A stretch of 64,000 bases of DNA, taken from Acheta domesticus. Taxonomy: Eukaryota > Arthropoda > Insecta > Orthoptera > Gryllidae. Every line of letters begins with the position of its first letter. Within the stretch, counting starts at the first letter, position 1. Below the pieces are notes generated by a model, which saw only the letters and a list, made by a program, of their open reading frames with translations, had not been told where the DNA came from and did not search any database. Shown in pieces: positions 39,658 through 50,422 of this stretch. The stretch spans positions 196,964,685 to 197,028,684 of the forward strand of contig JAHLJT010000631.1 of assembly GCA_031308135.1 (NCBI GenBank). The letters are read 5' to 3'. The position numbers were made by a program, and so were the translations under genes.

Positions 39658-42600
39658 ATGCTCTCAATTGGACGAACGTTTGTACAGTCTTTAAACAGTC
39701 GGGTTCAGCGTGGCATTATCGCGAATTCTTTGAATGACAGCGACCCCCTTACGTTTCTTAATCGCTGTCAAGTGCCCTTTCAACTGAAATTGTTCGAGCT
39801 CTTTGCTTCTCCTTCCGCGCCTGCTTTCAAAATTTTTGCGCAACTCGAATGTCGGTTTCATGCTCGAACGCCGCAATCCGGAGACGGGTGAGATCGTGGG
39901 CGAGATACAACCCATCTTTCTCAACGCTCGCGCTGCCGTGGTGACTCGCAGTGATGATATCGGGGAATTTTTTTTTCAACGCATCGTTGATCCTATAAAT
40001 TCCAAATTCGACGAGTTTCATGAACGGGAGAGCGGAAAAGCGCTTCATGAAATCGTTGCCCTTCATGTTCACTATCATCTTTTTGAGCCCATTGCTCACA
40101 CTGGATCATCGTACATTCCGCTCCCCAATAGCATTGCTGCCCGTAAGGCCGTGGTAAATGTGCATAATCAAGATGAGAAATGTTTCTTGTGGGCGCTGGC
40201 TTCGGCTCTCTTTCATCGACGTCAGCCCCCACGCGCCAAAATTTCTTCGCATGTCTCTCGCACTAGTACTTATCAGGCCATTTTTGACGAACTAGAAAAT
40301 CAACTCGATTTGCGGAACATCACCTGGCCGATGACTGTTCACGAGATTAAACGCTTCGAACATCAAAATTCTAAATATTCTTTTCACGTGTTTAATCTTG
40401 TTTGGTGTTCTGAAAAGAAAACGTGGGATGTTGTAGGTCCGGTGCACTTTGCGAAAACCAAAAAGAGAACCATTTCAATTTTTAATGTATGCATCAAGGG
40501 GGGTCACTCACTATGTTTGGATTAAAAATTTGGAAAAGTTGGTGGGTAGTCAACACAGTACCCATGAACATAAGCTCTTCGCTTGCGAACGCTGTTTGAA
40601 TTTGTTTCGGTCGCAAGAGAAACTCGAAGCTCACATGCTCGATTGCAGTGCCGTGTCGCCGGCACGTTTGACTGTACCATCTGCTTCCTCAGAGGCACGA
40701 TTCATGCGTTTCAAGAATCACGCCCGCCAGCAGAGATGCCCGATTGCGGTGTATGTTGATTTTGAAGCGCTCACCGTTCCCGTCTCTTCGTGTGAGCCTT
40801 CGCCGAGCGACTCCTTTCTTCAGGCCTACCAACTTCACGAGCCCTTTTCGGTAGGCGTGCAAGTGGTGTGCGATTTTGATGAAGCGCGCTCCCAGAGAAT
40901 CGAGCTACGCGGGCGCGACGTCGCCAATCAATTGATCGATCATTTGGCGGACCTTGCAAAAGAATACGATGATCTTTTGAAGCATCCGACGCCTCTCCTT
41001 ATGCGAGAGGAAGACGAAGTTGCCTTTCAAAATTCCGACGCGTGTCACATTTGCAAGGGTCCTTTTCTTCCAAATTCCGCTCGTGTGAGAGATCACGACC
41101 ATTTCACAGGTCTGTTTCGCGGAGCGGCGCATCAAGATTGCAACGTCAACTTCCGGGCTCCGAAGCACATTCCCGTCTTGATGCATAACGGAAGCGGGTA
41201 CGACTGGCATTTTCTCCTGCAGGCCTGGGCCGAGAGTAGCTATCAAAAACTGAGCGTGATTCCGCACAATCACGAGAGATTCGTGTCCGTTTCTCAGAGA
41301 ATCGGAGGTGTGGAATTGCGCTTTTTGGACTCTTTTAAATTTTTAGGCGCATCACTTGATGGCTTGAGTCACTCGCTTTCTGATCGCGATTTGAAATTTA
41401 CTCGGACGGCGTTTCCCGATGATGCGCTCTTTGCTCTGGCACGCAGGAAGGGCGTCTTCCCGTACGACTATGTCGATTGCATGGTGAAATTGGAAGAAAC
41501 GTCTTTGCCGCCACGCGAGGCCTTTTTCAATCGGCTCAAAAACGAACACATCTCGGACGAGGAGTACGCCCACGCGCAGACCGTGTGGGCGGCCTTCTCC
41601 TGTCGAAATTTAGGTGAGTACGCCGATTTGTATTTGAAAATCGACGTATTGCTGCTCACCGACATTTTTGAAACCTTTAGAAATTTGTGTTTGAAGGTGT
41701 ACGGTCTCGATCCCGCTTTCTATTTCACCGCTCCCGGTCTCTCGTGGGACGCCATGCTCAAAACAACCGGTGTCACGCTAGAGCTTCTCACGGACGTTGA
41801 TATGGTTCTCTTTTTCGAAAAAGGCATTCGGGGAGGACTCGTTCAGGTGGTCGGGCGCCACGCCGAGGCGAATCACGCGCACGTGGGGGATTCCTTTGAT
41901 GCATCTGATCAGGAATCTTATCTCTCCTATGTCGATTGTAATAATCTTTATGGGTACAGCATGAGTCATCCGTTGCCCACAGGTCGGTTTAGATGGTTGA
42001 CGGAGAAGGACATTTGCGCGTTCGACATCAAGCAGGCGGGCGCTCAGACCGATCGCGGATACGTTCTCGAAGTCGACCTCGACTATCCACACGAGATTCA
42101 CGATCGATTGAGCGATTTGCCTCCTTGTCCGGAGTCACGTGTGCCCCCCGACACGAAAAGCAGGCAAGTCAAGCTGATGGCGACGCTGTTGCCCAAGCGT
42201 CGCTACGTCATCCACATTCAAAATTTAATTCAGGCGACTGAGTTGGGCGTACAACTCACCAAAATTCATCGCATTCTCTCTTTCGATCAAAGTCCTTGGC
42301 TTGCCGTCTACATGAACCTCAACAACTCGCTTCGACAGCGCGCGTCCTCCGATTTCGAAGATAAATTTTACAAACTCATGAACAACTCTGTGTACGGCAA
42401 GTCGATGGAGGACGTGCGCAACCACCGACGCATTTATCTCGTGAACAGATGGTGGGGGACGTGTGGCGCGAGGAATCTTATCGCGAATCCAGCTTTCGTG
42501 CGCAGTCACCACGTGAAGGGCGATCTCATGACCATCGAGTTGCTGAAAACGGAGGTGAAGCTCACGAAGCCCATTTATTTAGGATTTTGCATATTAGAAA

Positions 42601-43169
42601 TTTCAAAATTAAGAATGTACGACTTCTTTTACCGGTATTGTAAAAAGGAGCTTCGCGATCTTCACCTTCTGTACATGGACACCGATTCATTTGTTTACTC
42701 TACCTCCACGAACGTGTACGCTGAGATGAATCGGTGTTCAGAATGGTTCGACACGTCTTGCTTTCCTCCCGGTAACGCGTTCGACATCACGCCACGCAAC
42801 AAAAAAGTGCTGGGACTGTTTAAGGACGAATGCGGAAACGACCCCATGATACAATTCGTAGGTTTGCGACCCAAAATGTACTCCTTTCTCACGCGCTCTC
42901 AGTCGGTCGTTTCTCGCGCGAAGGGAGTGCAGCGATCCATTGTTAAAAAATATACATTTCAAAATTATCTGGATTGTTTATTTCAAAATTCTAGTCGCAT
43001 TGACAAGCAATGCTGCATTCGATCCAGACATCACATCAATTATTCTTTTGTCCAAAACAAGCGGTCGTTGCGTGTGGCAGACGACAAACGCTATTGGATC
43101 GATACATTCACGAGTTTGCCATGGGGCCATTTCCGCATTCAGTGTACACGCCCGTCCATTTCTTCTTGA
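39658..43169 (+). pseudogene. PolB: Protein-primed family B DNA polymerase (frameshifted)
   Basis: Replicates the linear element from its TIR ends, presumably with a terminal-protein primer. The ATG at 39658 starts MLSIGRTFVQSLNSRVQRG. A shift near 39835 leads to the frame with KAVVNVHNQDEKCFLWALAS. A second shift in the G run at 40497-40502 leads to the long frame. There a CxxC...HxxxC finger (CERCLNLF), Exo I YVDFEAL (about 40750), Exo II LMHNGSGYDWHFLL, Exo III YADLYLKIDVLLLTD, motif A YVDCNNLYGYSMSHPLP, motif B MNNSVYGKSMED and motif C YMDTDSFVYS (about 42675) are all intact. The C-terminus ends SLPWGHFRIQ, so the protein is full length, about 1170 codons. Apart from two shifts nothing is missing. 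Confidence 0.93.
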
Positions 43170-43272
43170 GCGTGTACGTTCGTCCCTGCTGGCGGAGGGG
43201 GTTTCCGGTGTAGATGTGATAGTTTAGGGAGAGCATTTGCAAACTGGTTGCATTCGTTCGTCGGCCGCCGTC

Positions 43273-43929
43273 ATGGAACGTTCTCCAGGGGACGTCGCAG
43301 TCGCGGATGGCGGATGGAAGGAGCAGTTGGCGCATAACTTGTACACTCTCTGCGATGGCGCCGAAAGACTCTTCATCATTGTCAGCGTGACCAGCAGTCA
43401 GCGAGCCTACAGCGATGACGTCCTTCGGGGGTTAAGGTACGGTGCCGTTGTGTTGCTGAAAGCCGTCTATGATGCTCTGGATCTGAAAGAAGCGCTGAAC
43501 GAAGGCGATGAAAAAACTCTTCACGATCTCGCTGTGAAATGTCATGAGAGAGTGGTGTGGTTCATGATGCTTCTCGGCGCACAAAGAAACACGCCGTGCT
43601 GCATGTGTCAGGCTGACAATTTATTCGTGCGCGGAAACGTCATCCGAAAATTTTTGGGCATCATGGGGGACCTCTCTCCCTTGGATAATGACGACGCGAC
43701 GTCACCTCCCCCCACTTATGAAGGACTGCAGGATTATCCTCCACTGCAAACATTTATTATCACAGTGCACGCCCAAGTGTTAGCAGTCCTCGAAGCGCTC
43801 GGACACCTCCTTCGAGATCCGTTCGGCGAAGCTCTGCGTCAGCGCGTCTCTCGCGCTCGTGAAGTCATCCAGTCTCTTCGTCCGCCGACCGAAAATCGTC
43901 CTCCGACGTACAGCGGCAGTGAGTTGTGA
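43273..43929 (+). CDS. Helical protein with two PPxY late-domain motifs
   Basis: 218 residues from the ATG at 43273, the first in frame. It is mostly helical with a hydrophobic stretch (VWFMMLLG), a TPCCMCQ cluster, and two PPTY motifs at residues 146-149 and 210-213, the second eight residues before the C-terminus. PPxY binds WW domains of Nedd4-type ligases; retroviral Gag and adenovirus protein VI use it. I do not recognise the fold. It lies 104 bp after PolB, same strand, and is intact. It may use the AATAAA at 44179-44184 inside the TIR. Confidence 0.65.
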   Translation: MERSPGDVAVADGGWKEQLAHNLYTLCDGAERLFIIVSVTSSQRAYSDDVLRGLRYGAVVLLKAVYDALDLKEALNEGDEKTLHDLAVKCHERVVWFMMLLGAQRNTPCCMCQADNLFVRGNVIRKFLGIMGDLSPLDNDDATSPPPTYEGLQDYPPLQTFIITVHAQVLAVLEALGHLLRDPFGEALRQRVSRAREVIQSLRPPTENRPPTYSGSEL

Positions 43930-44101
43930 TAGTGACAGTGACGTGACAGTGTGAAAGGGTCACCGTGATGGCTGCGGGTACGCGATAAAAAATTCTGTTC
44001 ATTCGTGTTGTGCGCTTTCTAAAACGCCTATTGTTTTGATACCCTCAAAAGCGAATATAATCATATAGACGTATTGCACATGACGTGAAAAGAGAGACGC
44101 G

Positions 44102-45529
44102 TATCGAATTCATTTTTACCATGTATCATGAAAAATGTTTCGAATTAAAATTTTTTTTACCGTGTATCATTTGGTTTCAATAAAAAATTTTAATTCTTAT
44201 CGCACTGTTTTCATGTTTTTTTTCCCCCTGTCACCGCCTTGTAGGGTTTCCTTTTATTTTCTCTCTAGCATATCCTCACATTACCGTCACGTTAGCACTA
44301 GAGCTGCGTTTCCCGCGTTCGCCACTAGAGCGCACAGGCGTGCACTCGTGGGTGGTAAGGCGATGCGGCCCAGCGCCGCGCGCCGTCCAAGGACAGCGAA
44401 CGGAAGTCGCGCTTGATAAGATTGCGCGACCGGCGAACGGATGTCGGCGGGTGATAGCGCTCGCGAGCGCCGCGGTCCGCAGCGAATGCTCATTATGAAG
44501 CGCTGGAGTGCACGCACGTGCGTTCTAGTGGCGAACGTTAGCACTAGAGCTGCGTTTCCCGCGTTCGCCACTAGAGCGCACAGGCGTGCACTCGTGGGTG
44601 GTAAGGCGATGCCGCCCAGCGCCGCGCGCCGTCCAAGGACAGCGAACGGAAGTCGCGCTTGATAAGATTGCGCGACCGGCGAACGGATGTCGGCGGGTGA
44701 TAGCGCTCGCGAGCGCCGCGGTCCGCAGCGAATGCTCATTATGAAGCGCTGTTCAGTTCAGTTCAGGACGCTGTGCGTTTCGGTCCGTGAATTTTTGTTC
44801 CGTTTGTTTTCGCGATGGCAAATCCTTTGCACTACAGGCACTGTTTTCATGGTTTTTTTTTTCCCTGTCACCGCCTTGTAGGGTTTCCTTTTTTTTCTCT
44901 CTAGCAACTCCCCACATTCCATTGCAGGCGCTAGAGGGGGAGGGGGAGGGGGAGGGGGAGCGGGCGCCGCGATAGAGGCCTCCTCCCCTCCCCGCCCGGG
45001 CGCGCGCGCGCGCGCCGCCGCCGCCGCGCACCAAGACACCCGCCTACCAGGCACCTCCAGAGACGATGTCGTCGTAGCTCAGAGCCAGCGTGCTCGCCCG
45101 ACCGCTTCCGCCGCTGGCGCGCGCACAGGAAGCGGGACTCGGGCGCGGTTCGAGCCTCCCTCGGGCGGCGCGTTTTTGAGAACGGCGACGCCGCCGACCC
45201 CTGCGCTGCTGCTTCCGCGCTACCAACCTTCGCCGACAGAGCGCGCCGCGCGCGCGCTACCAACCTTCGCCGCCAGGGCGCAGCACACGCGCGCTTCCAC
45301 GCTTCGCCGCCAGGGCGCAGCACACGCGCCCTTCCACGCTTCGCCGCCAGGGCGCGCGGCGCCTTGTGTCGGCGCAGGGGGCTATCTCGGCGGCCTTGTG
45401 ACGTCACAGCGACCTTGTGACGTCACAGGGGTTTATCTCGTGGCGCCGGGTGTTTACAGGGGTGGGCCTGTGTAGTGCGGGTTGCATTTAACCCCACTTC
45501 CGTCGCAGCTACGGCCATTACTCCCTACT
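44102..45529 (-). mobile_element. Right terminal inverted repeat of the Polinton
   Basis: 1428 bp, reverse complement of 7163-8836 less one 246-bp unit. It ends ACTCCCTACT directly before AATTAG. CRE palindromes are at 45399-45406 and 45418-45425, a G-rich run near 44937-44960, and an AATAAA at 44179-44184 on the plus strand. Confidence 0.95.
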
Positions 45530-45535
45530 AATTAG
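45530..45535. other. Target site duplication AATTAG, right copy
   Basis: Perfect match to 7157-7162, directly abutting the last TIR base. Confidence 0.9.
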
Positions 45536-46009
45536 CAACATCAGAAGACTTTTAATTATATTTTTCAATTTAATTTGAATGTTTAATATGTTGTAAAGAT
45601 TGACTTAAGATAGAGTCCATTATACCTTGAATTATCATACCGGTCATTTACATCTATTTTTATTTAGAGTTTAATGAATAATAATTACAAGTAACAATAG
45701 TTACTTACACAATTTTGAATCAGGAGAAGTACACTAATTGTAATGTAGGACCTACCTTAAACGCAATACATTGCATAATAAAATGAAACACAATAATTTA
45801 CAGCAGTAATTTACAGCAAATTCTATTACAATTATTATTCATTTACAATATCTATCACAAATAAAGAAATGATATTTTAGAAGTGTTAGTTATTAGTTGA
45901 GTTTACTTTTTAGGTTTATATGTAAATAAAAAAAATATTCATCAGATGTCACTACGAACAGCTCACCACAAAAAAAATGCACATATACACATTCACATTA
46001 GGTGTTCGT
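45536..46009. other. Right flank, nothing recognised
   Basis: AT-rich sequence with no gene or repeat I can name. Confidence 0.5.
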
Positions 46010-46465
46010 TAAATATAAGGAGGATATTAATTTCTTTAATACGACGTAAAGTTTATTTTGAGTTATTTTTTTGTTTTTTCAAAAATTATATAAATGTAAT
46101 TTTTTTGAAAGATCTCTCATATCTTTAATTTGCACATTACCAGCAATTTGTAAAGATTATTATATTTGTGAGTGTAAGTGCTTCAAATAACTTCAAATAA
46201 AGTCTTTTGAAAACTCAACAATTTTCTGTGAAAAGGAGCTTCAAATTTTGCATTTTTAATAGAGCTAAAACGCTATTTTCTTTAAAACAGCACATAATTT
46301 TTAAAAGAAAATTGTCATTTAGGCCTAGGTTTTTGTGTTCTTTAATATTCTAAAATGAACATTTCCGTTCTGCCAATAGGAAACTGAAAAATTAAGAAAA
46401 TGACAAAAAAATGCACTTTTGGCGCTGATAGATGGCAGCTGGCAAGAAAGAGAAATTAATATTAC
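46010..46465 (-). repeat. Dispersed repeat family member
   Basis: Reverse complement of about 50620-51070, including the segment 'gatagatggcagctggcaag' and 'ttgtgagtgtaagtgcttc'. Confidence 0.8.
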
Positions 46466-46524
46466 CAAAAAAATTATTTCGCAAACTTTTTTGGGCTTGC
46501 CCCATAAATATTTTTCATTGGGTC

Positions 46525-49087
46525 AAAGGGTCCCCCCCGATAAGATGGTAAAAAGTTCCCCTCAACCAAATTACATATGAGTGGTTACACTATAATTCTA
46601 ACATAAAAATAATATTTTTGAAAGGTTTCTTAGCCTCCGTCCTACCACCCACACCCCATACACAGCCAAAACGTGTTTTTTTAATTTCAATTTTTTTCGA
46701 CAACTGAACACTATTTTATCAGACTGAAAAAAATATGATAAATAAGAACACAACTTGGACTATCAGAAAAATATTTTTCAATATTTTCTCAGGCTCAAAT
46801 TCGAATACAAAAAATATTTTCGAAAAAAAATATCAAGAAATATTTTTTACTGTGTCTTAGAAGCCTGGAACAGGCTCGACAAAAATGTCAAAGGTTCCTC
46901 TTTACACACAAATTGTTGTGTATTTTTTTCAGATTTTTTCGATTACTGGGCTGCAGTTAAAAAAATAAAAACCATTTTCCCGCCTTGAAAGCACCTGGAC
47001 TTTCAATATACTTTGAAACTGACTGCAACGGGTCACTGCATTTATTTCAGTGTTTATTATACATTTGTATACATTGCTGTATCACCCAATAAAGTTTTGA
47101 TTTTGGAATATACTTACGAAGTATCATTTTTAAAGCTTTCTAATCCTTTGTATGAGAATATCATACACTAAGGAAAGATAATAGTGTTTGGCAGTTTATG
47201 AAATAATAATTCCGTCATATTTGAGGGATAATTGGGGGACATGTGGAAAAATGAAGGGGAAGAGGTTAAACCCAGATTTACAAGAACTGTTTTACTTGCC
47301 TTAGAACACAGACACTGGCACGAAAATAATCTTCAAACTTCATCTCAGAATGCTTGTGAATTTTTTTCATATATTTTTAATAGCTGGGTCATAGTTTTTT
47401 AAAAAAACTAAGACATTTGTAGTCAACCACTTGGCAGTTCGGCAGTTGTCCTAAGCACGTGCGACCTTGCTTGAGGAGAAAGGCCACAGAATAGCAGCTA
47501 AAACGTTGACAACTGAGCCTAGAACGCGGCGCCTCCCGGACAGATAAATAGTAACGCATTGGTTGCGGAAGCCTGTGGTCTCACGTCTGTAGATTGTTTC
47601 AGACTAGAGAAAAAGTTGTCTTTTCCTTTACCTAAGTATTTGTTCTTGTATACGTATAAATATGGAGACACTCGTACAATCTGTACACGTGCGAAAACTC
47701 TGCACTTTGTAAATAATAATTGTACGAAAATTGAAAATTGATTTAATGTAGCACCCAACTGCAAACGCTCATCCCCCGAAAATTAGTAAACGGCATTATA
47801 GACCCGGTACTGTGCGAGAGAATTCATTCCAATATTGCTGAGCGTTGAGATAAAAATTCGCAGAAAATAAAATAGTCCCGTTAATTTTATCGTGAAAGAT
47901 AATTTCAGTATTTTCCTTCAATTTAATTTTACATTGATATTGGCTTCTCTTTTCTGTCCATCTGTGCTACGGAAAAGGCGCACCCAAAAGAACTAATATG
48001 GAAAATTGTAAAATGGGATGATCATGAAAGTGGTATTTTGAAAAATACATCCCAACAACATAATATGTTCCCCTTCACTTCCCCACTGTCCCCCATCTAT
48101 CGTTCACCTGCACCCAAAATGTCCCTTATCATTTCCCCATTTGTCATCTACCCGTCACCCAAAACATGTGTGTTAGTATTTACTTGTTCTCAAAAAAGGC
48201 GTGTCCCCATGAGACAAGCAAACCTGGTTTAAAAGGCCTAGGAAACATCGCTTCCGAGTTATTTACCATTATAATGTGTGTTACAATAATCTTTTTTTGT
48301 ATGTCATAATCTGCAAACTTCTATTTTTTCTTCTAAAATCTGTTTGATGTAGGATGGGGTGTAATTCTTTATCCACCAGTATCACACTTACAAGGTCTTG
48401 TGTCGATTGTTTCTTATAAATTGCCAAAACTATCGTCTTTCCGTAGCATACGATTACTTATGCAAACGATTAGAAAGCTTTAAAAATGATACTTCGTAAG
48501 TATATTCCAAAATCAAAACTTTATTGGGTGATACAGCAATGTATACAAATGTATAATAAACACTGAAATAAATGCAGTGACCCGTTGCAGTCAGTTTCGA
48601 AGTATATTGAAAGTCCAGGTGCTTTCAAGGCGGGAAAATGGTTTTTATTTTTTTAACTGCAGCCCAGTAATCGGAAAAATCTGAAAAAAATACACAACAA
48701 TTTGTGTGTAAAGAGAAACCTTTGACATTTTTGTCGAGCCTGTTCCAGGCTTCTAAGACACAGTAAAAAATATTTCTTAATATTTTTTTTCGAAAATATT
48801 TTTTGTATTCGAATTTGAGCCTGAGAAAATATTGAAAAATATTTTTCTGATAGTCCAAGTTGTGTTCTTATTTATCATATTTTTTCAGTCTGATAAAATA
48901 GTGTTCAGTTGTCGAAAAAAATTGAAATTAAAAAAACACGTTTTTGGCTGTGTAGGGGTGTGGGTGGTAGGACGGAGGCTAAGAAACCTTTCAAAAATAT
49001 TATTTTTATGTTAAAATTATAGTGTAACCACTCATATGTAATTTGGTTGAGGGGAACTTTTTACCATCTTATCGGGGGGGACCCTTT
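46525..49087. mobile_element. 2.56-kb inverted-repeat element with 620-bp arms
   Basis: The left arm 46525-47145 is the reverse complement of the right arm 48468-49087, nearly identical, starting aaagggtcccccc. The 1.3-kb centre holds no recognisable transposase. Arms encode matching but probably meaningless frames. This is a foldback-type or non-autonomous DNA transposon; I found no clear target duplication. Confidence 0.75.
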
Positions 49088-50422
49088 ACTCCAAAATAAA
49101 ATTTCATCTCAATAGGTCGATATTAACCCGTGCCGACTTGAGCGCGAAATTTGAAAGATAGCGATCCTTGGTTTCCTTGGATTAAGTCAGTGGAAAACTA
49201 CGATACATTTTTAATATATGATTTTATATTGCAATTTAATTCATTTTCACTCTTTAGACTGTGTTATTGTTTTAACTTTTCATGTGGGTACTTTTTTACA
49301 GAGTTTCTTTCTTGCAATATGCGTAGAGTGAACGATGTTCTTGAACATCACAACAAAAATTGCTTTCGCTCCTCATCTATATCCACTAGTCCATGAAAAT
49401 CTTGCATTAATCAATAGGCCTGTGAGCGCAGTCATTCACAGCTTTCAACTTTATAAATAACCTTTTAGCTTCTAAATATGAAGAGATGTTTTTACAGGTC
49501 AAAGGCCAATTTTGAATAAAAATAGAATACATCTTCAGGCAAGAGAACAGATATTTGCCTTTGGTTGACACAAAGTCGGTTATTGCTTTCATTGAAAGAA
49601 AGATTAAATTAAATTAGATGTATTGTATATTAACGAATTAATAATGAAAGAACGGTCATCGGGATACAATTACGCTTACCATATTGTTCTCCATCCAATT
49701 CCTCACAAAGGGAATATAACAGTCTTCCTTGTGTAGATTTTCTCATGCTAAATTTGCTACCATTTTGATTTTGATTTGTACTACTTCGTCATCATCATAG
49801 AGTGGTACGACAGACAATTTTTCTAATAAATACTACATACGGTGCCTAATTTTTTTAAAGTTGCTTTTGATATTGCGGAATTTATCCTTTTATGCGATTG
49901 TATAAATTTTATAAAGCATCTTTACAGCTGCACTGCCTTAAAGCTACGGTTTGACAAACAGTTACAATCAACAGAGAGACATTATTTAAGGAATTTTGAA
50001 TTACACAAGATAGTTTAGATTCTGTTCTTAGCAGAAACATTTAAATATTAAATGCCTATTGCCATCTATCGAGCTCGATGCATTGCCTCGGGAAGATTAT
50101 CATTAGTTTGTTACTTTCATATAAGTCCAACATTTCTTTTAATTTCGGACTCATTAAAGACATATTCTCTTTGCCACTTTGAAAATTAATGGCATTAAAT
50201 ATTTTCTAGCTTTCCTTAAAATGCTAAAAAAAGTGGTGTCCGGATTGCTTGCTACATTAAGTATTTTACAGTGAAAAACACATTGTAAAATAAGTTCGTA
50301 CATGTGACGACGGCACCGAAAGATGTATGCTCTGTCCCAATTTTCTTCAAGAAAGACTTATACGCCTTGAAAATCTCAAGTGTTTAATGCAGTTATATCG
50401 CGGCAAAGAATTTGTAATCTTT
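49088..50422. other. Flank, nothing recognised
   Basis: AT-rich, no gene or RNA seen. Confidence 0.5.

Noticed and set aside
7163..45529. A single giant 38-kb Polinton
   Set aside because: It would contain a duplicated left arm, a 100-N gap, host exons and hAT elements, and the second left TIR has a different flanking hexamer. A chimeric join is simpler.
46755..46988. Conserved 77-residue protein, also at 48625-48858
   Set aside because: The two frames are mirror copies within the arms of one inverted repeat, so their similarity is not evidence of coding.
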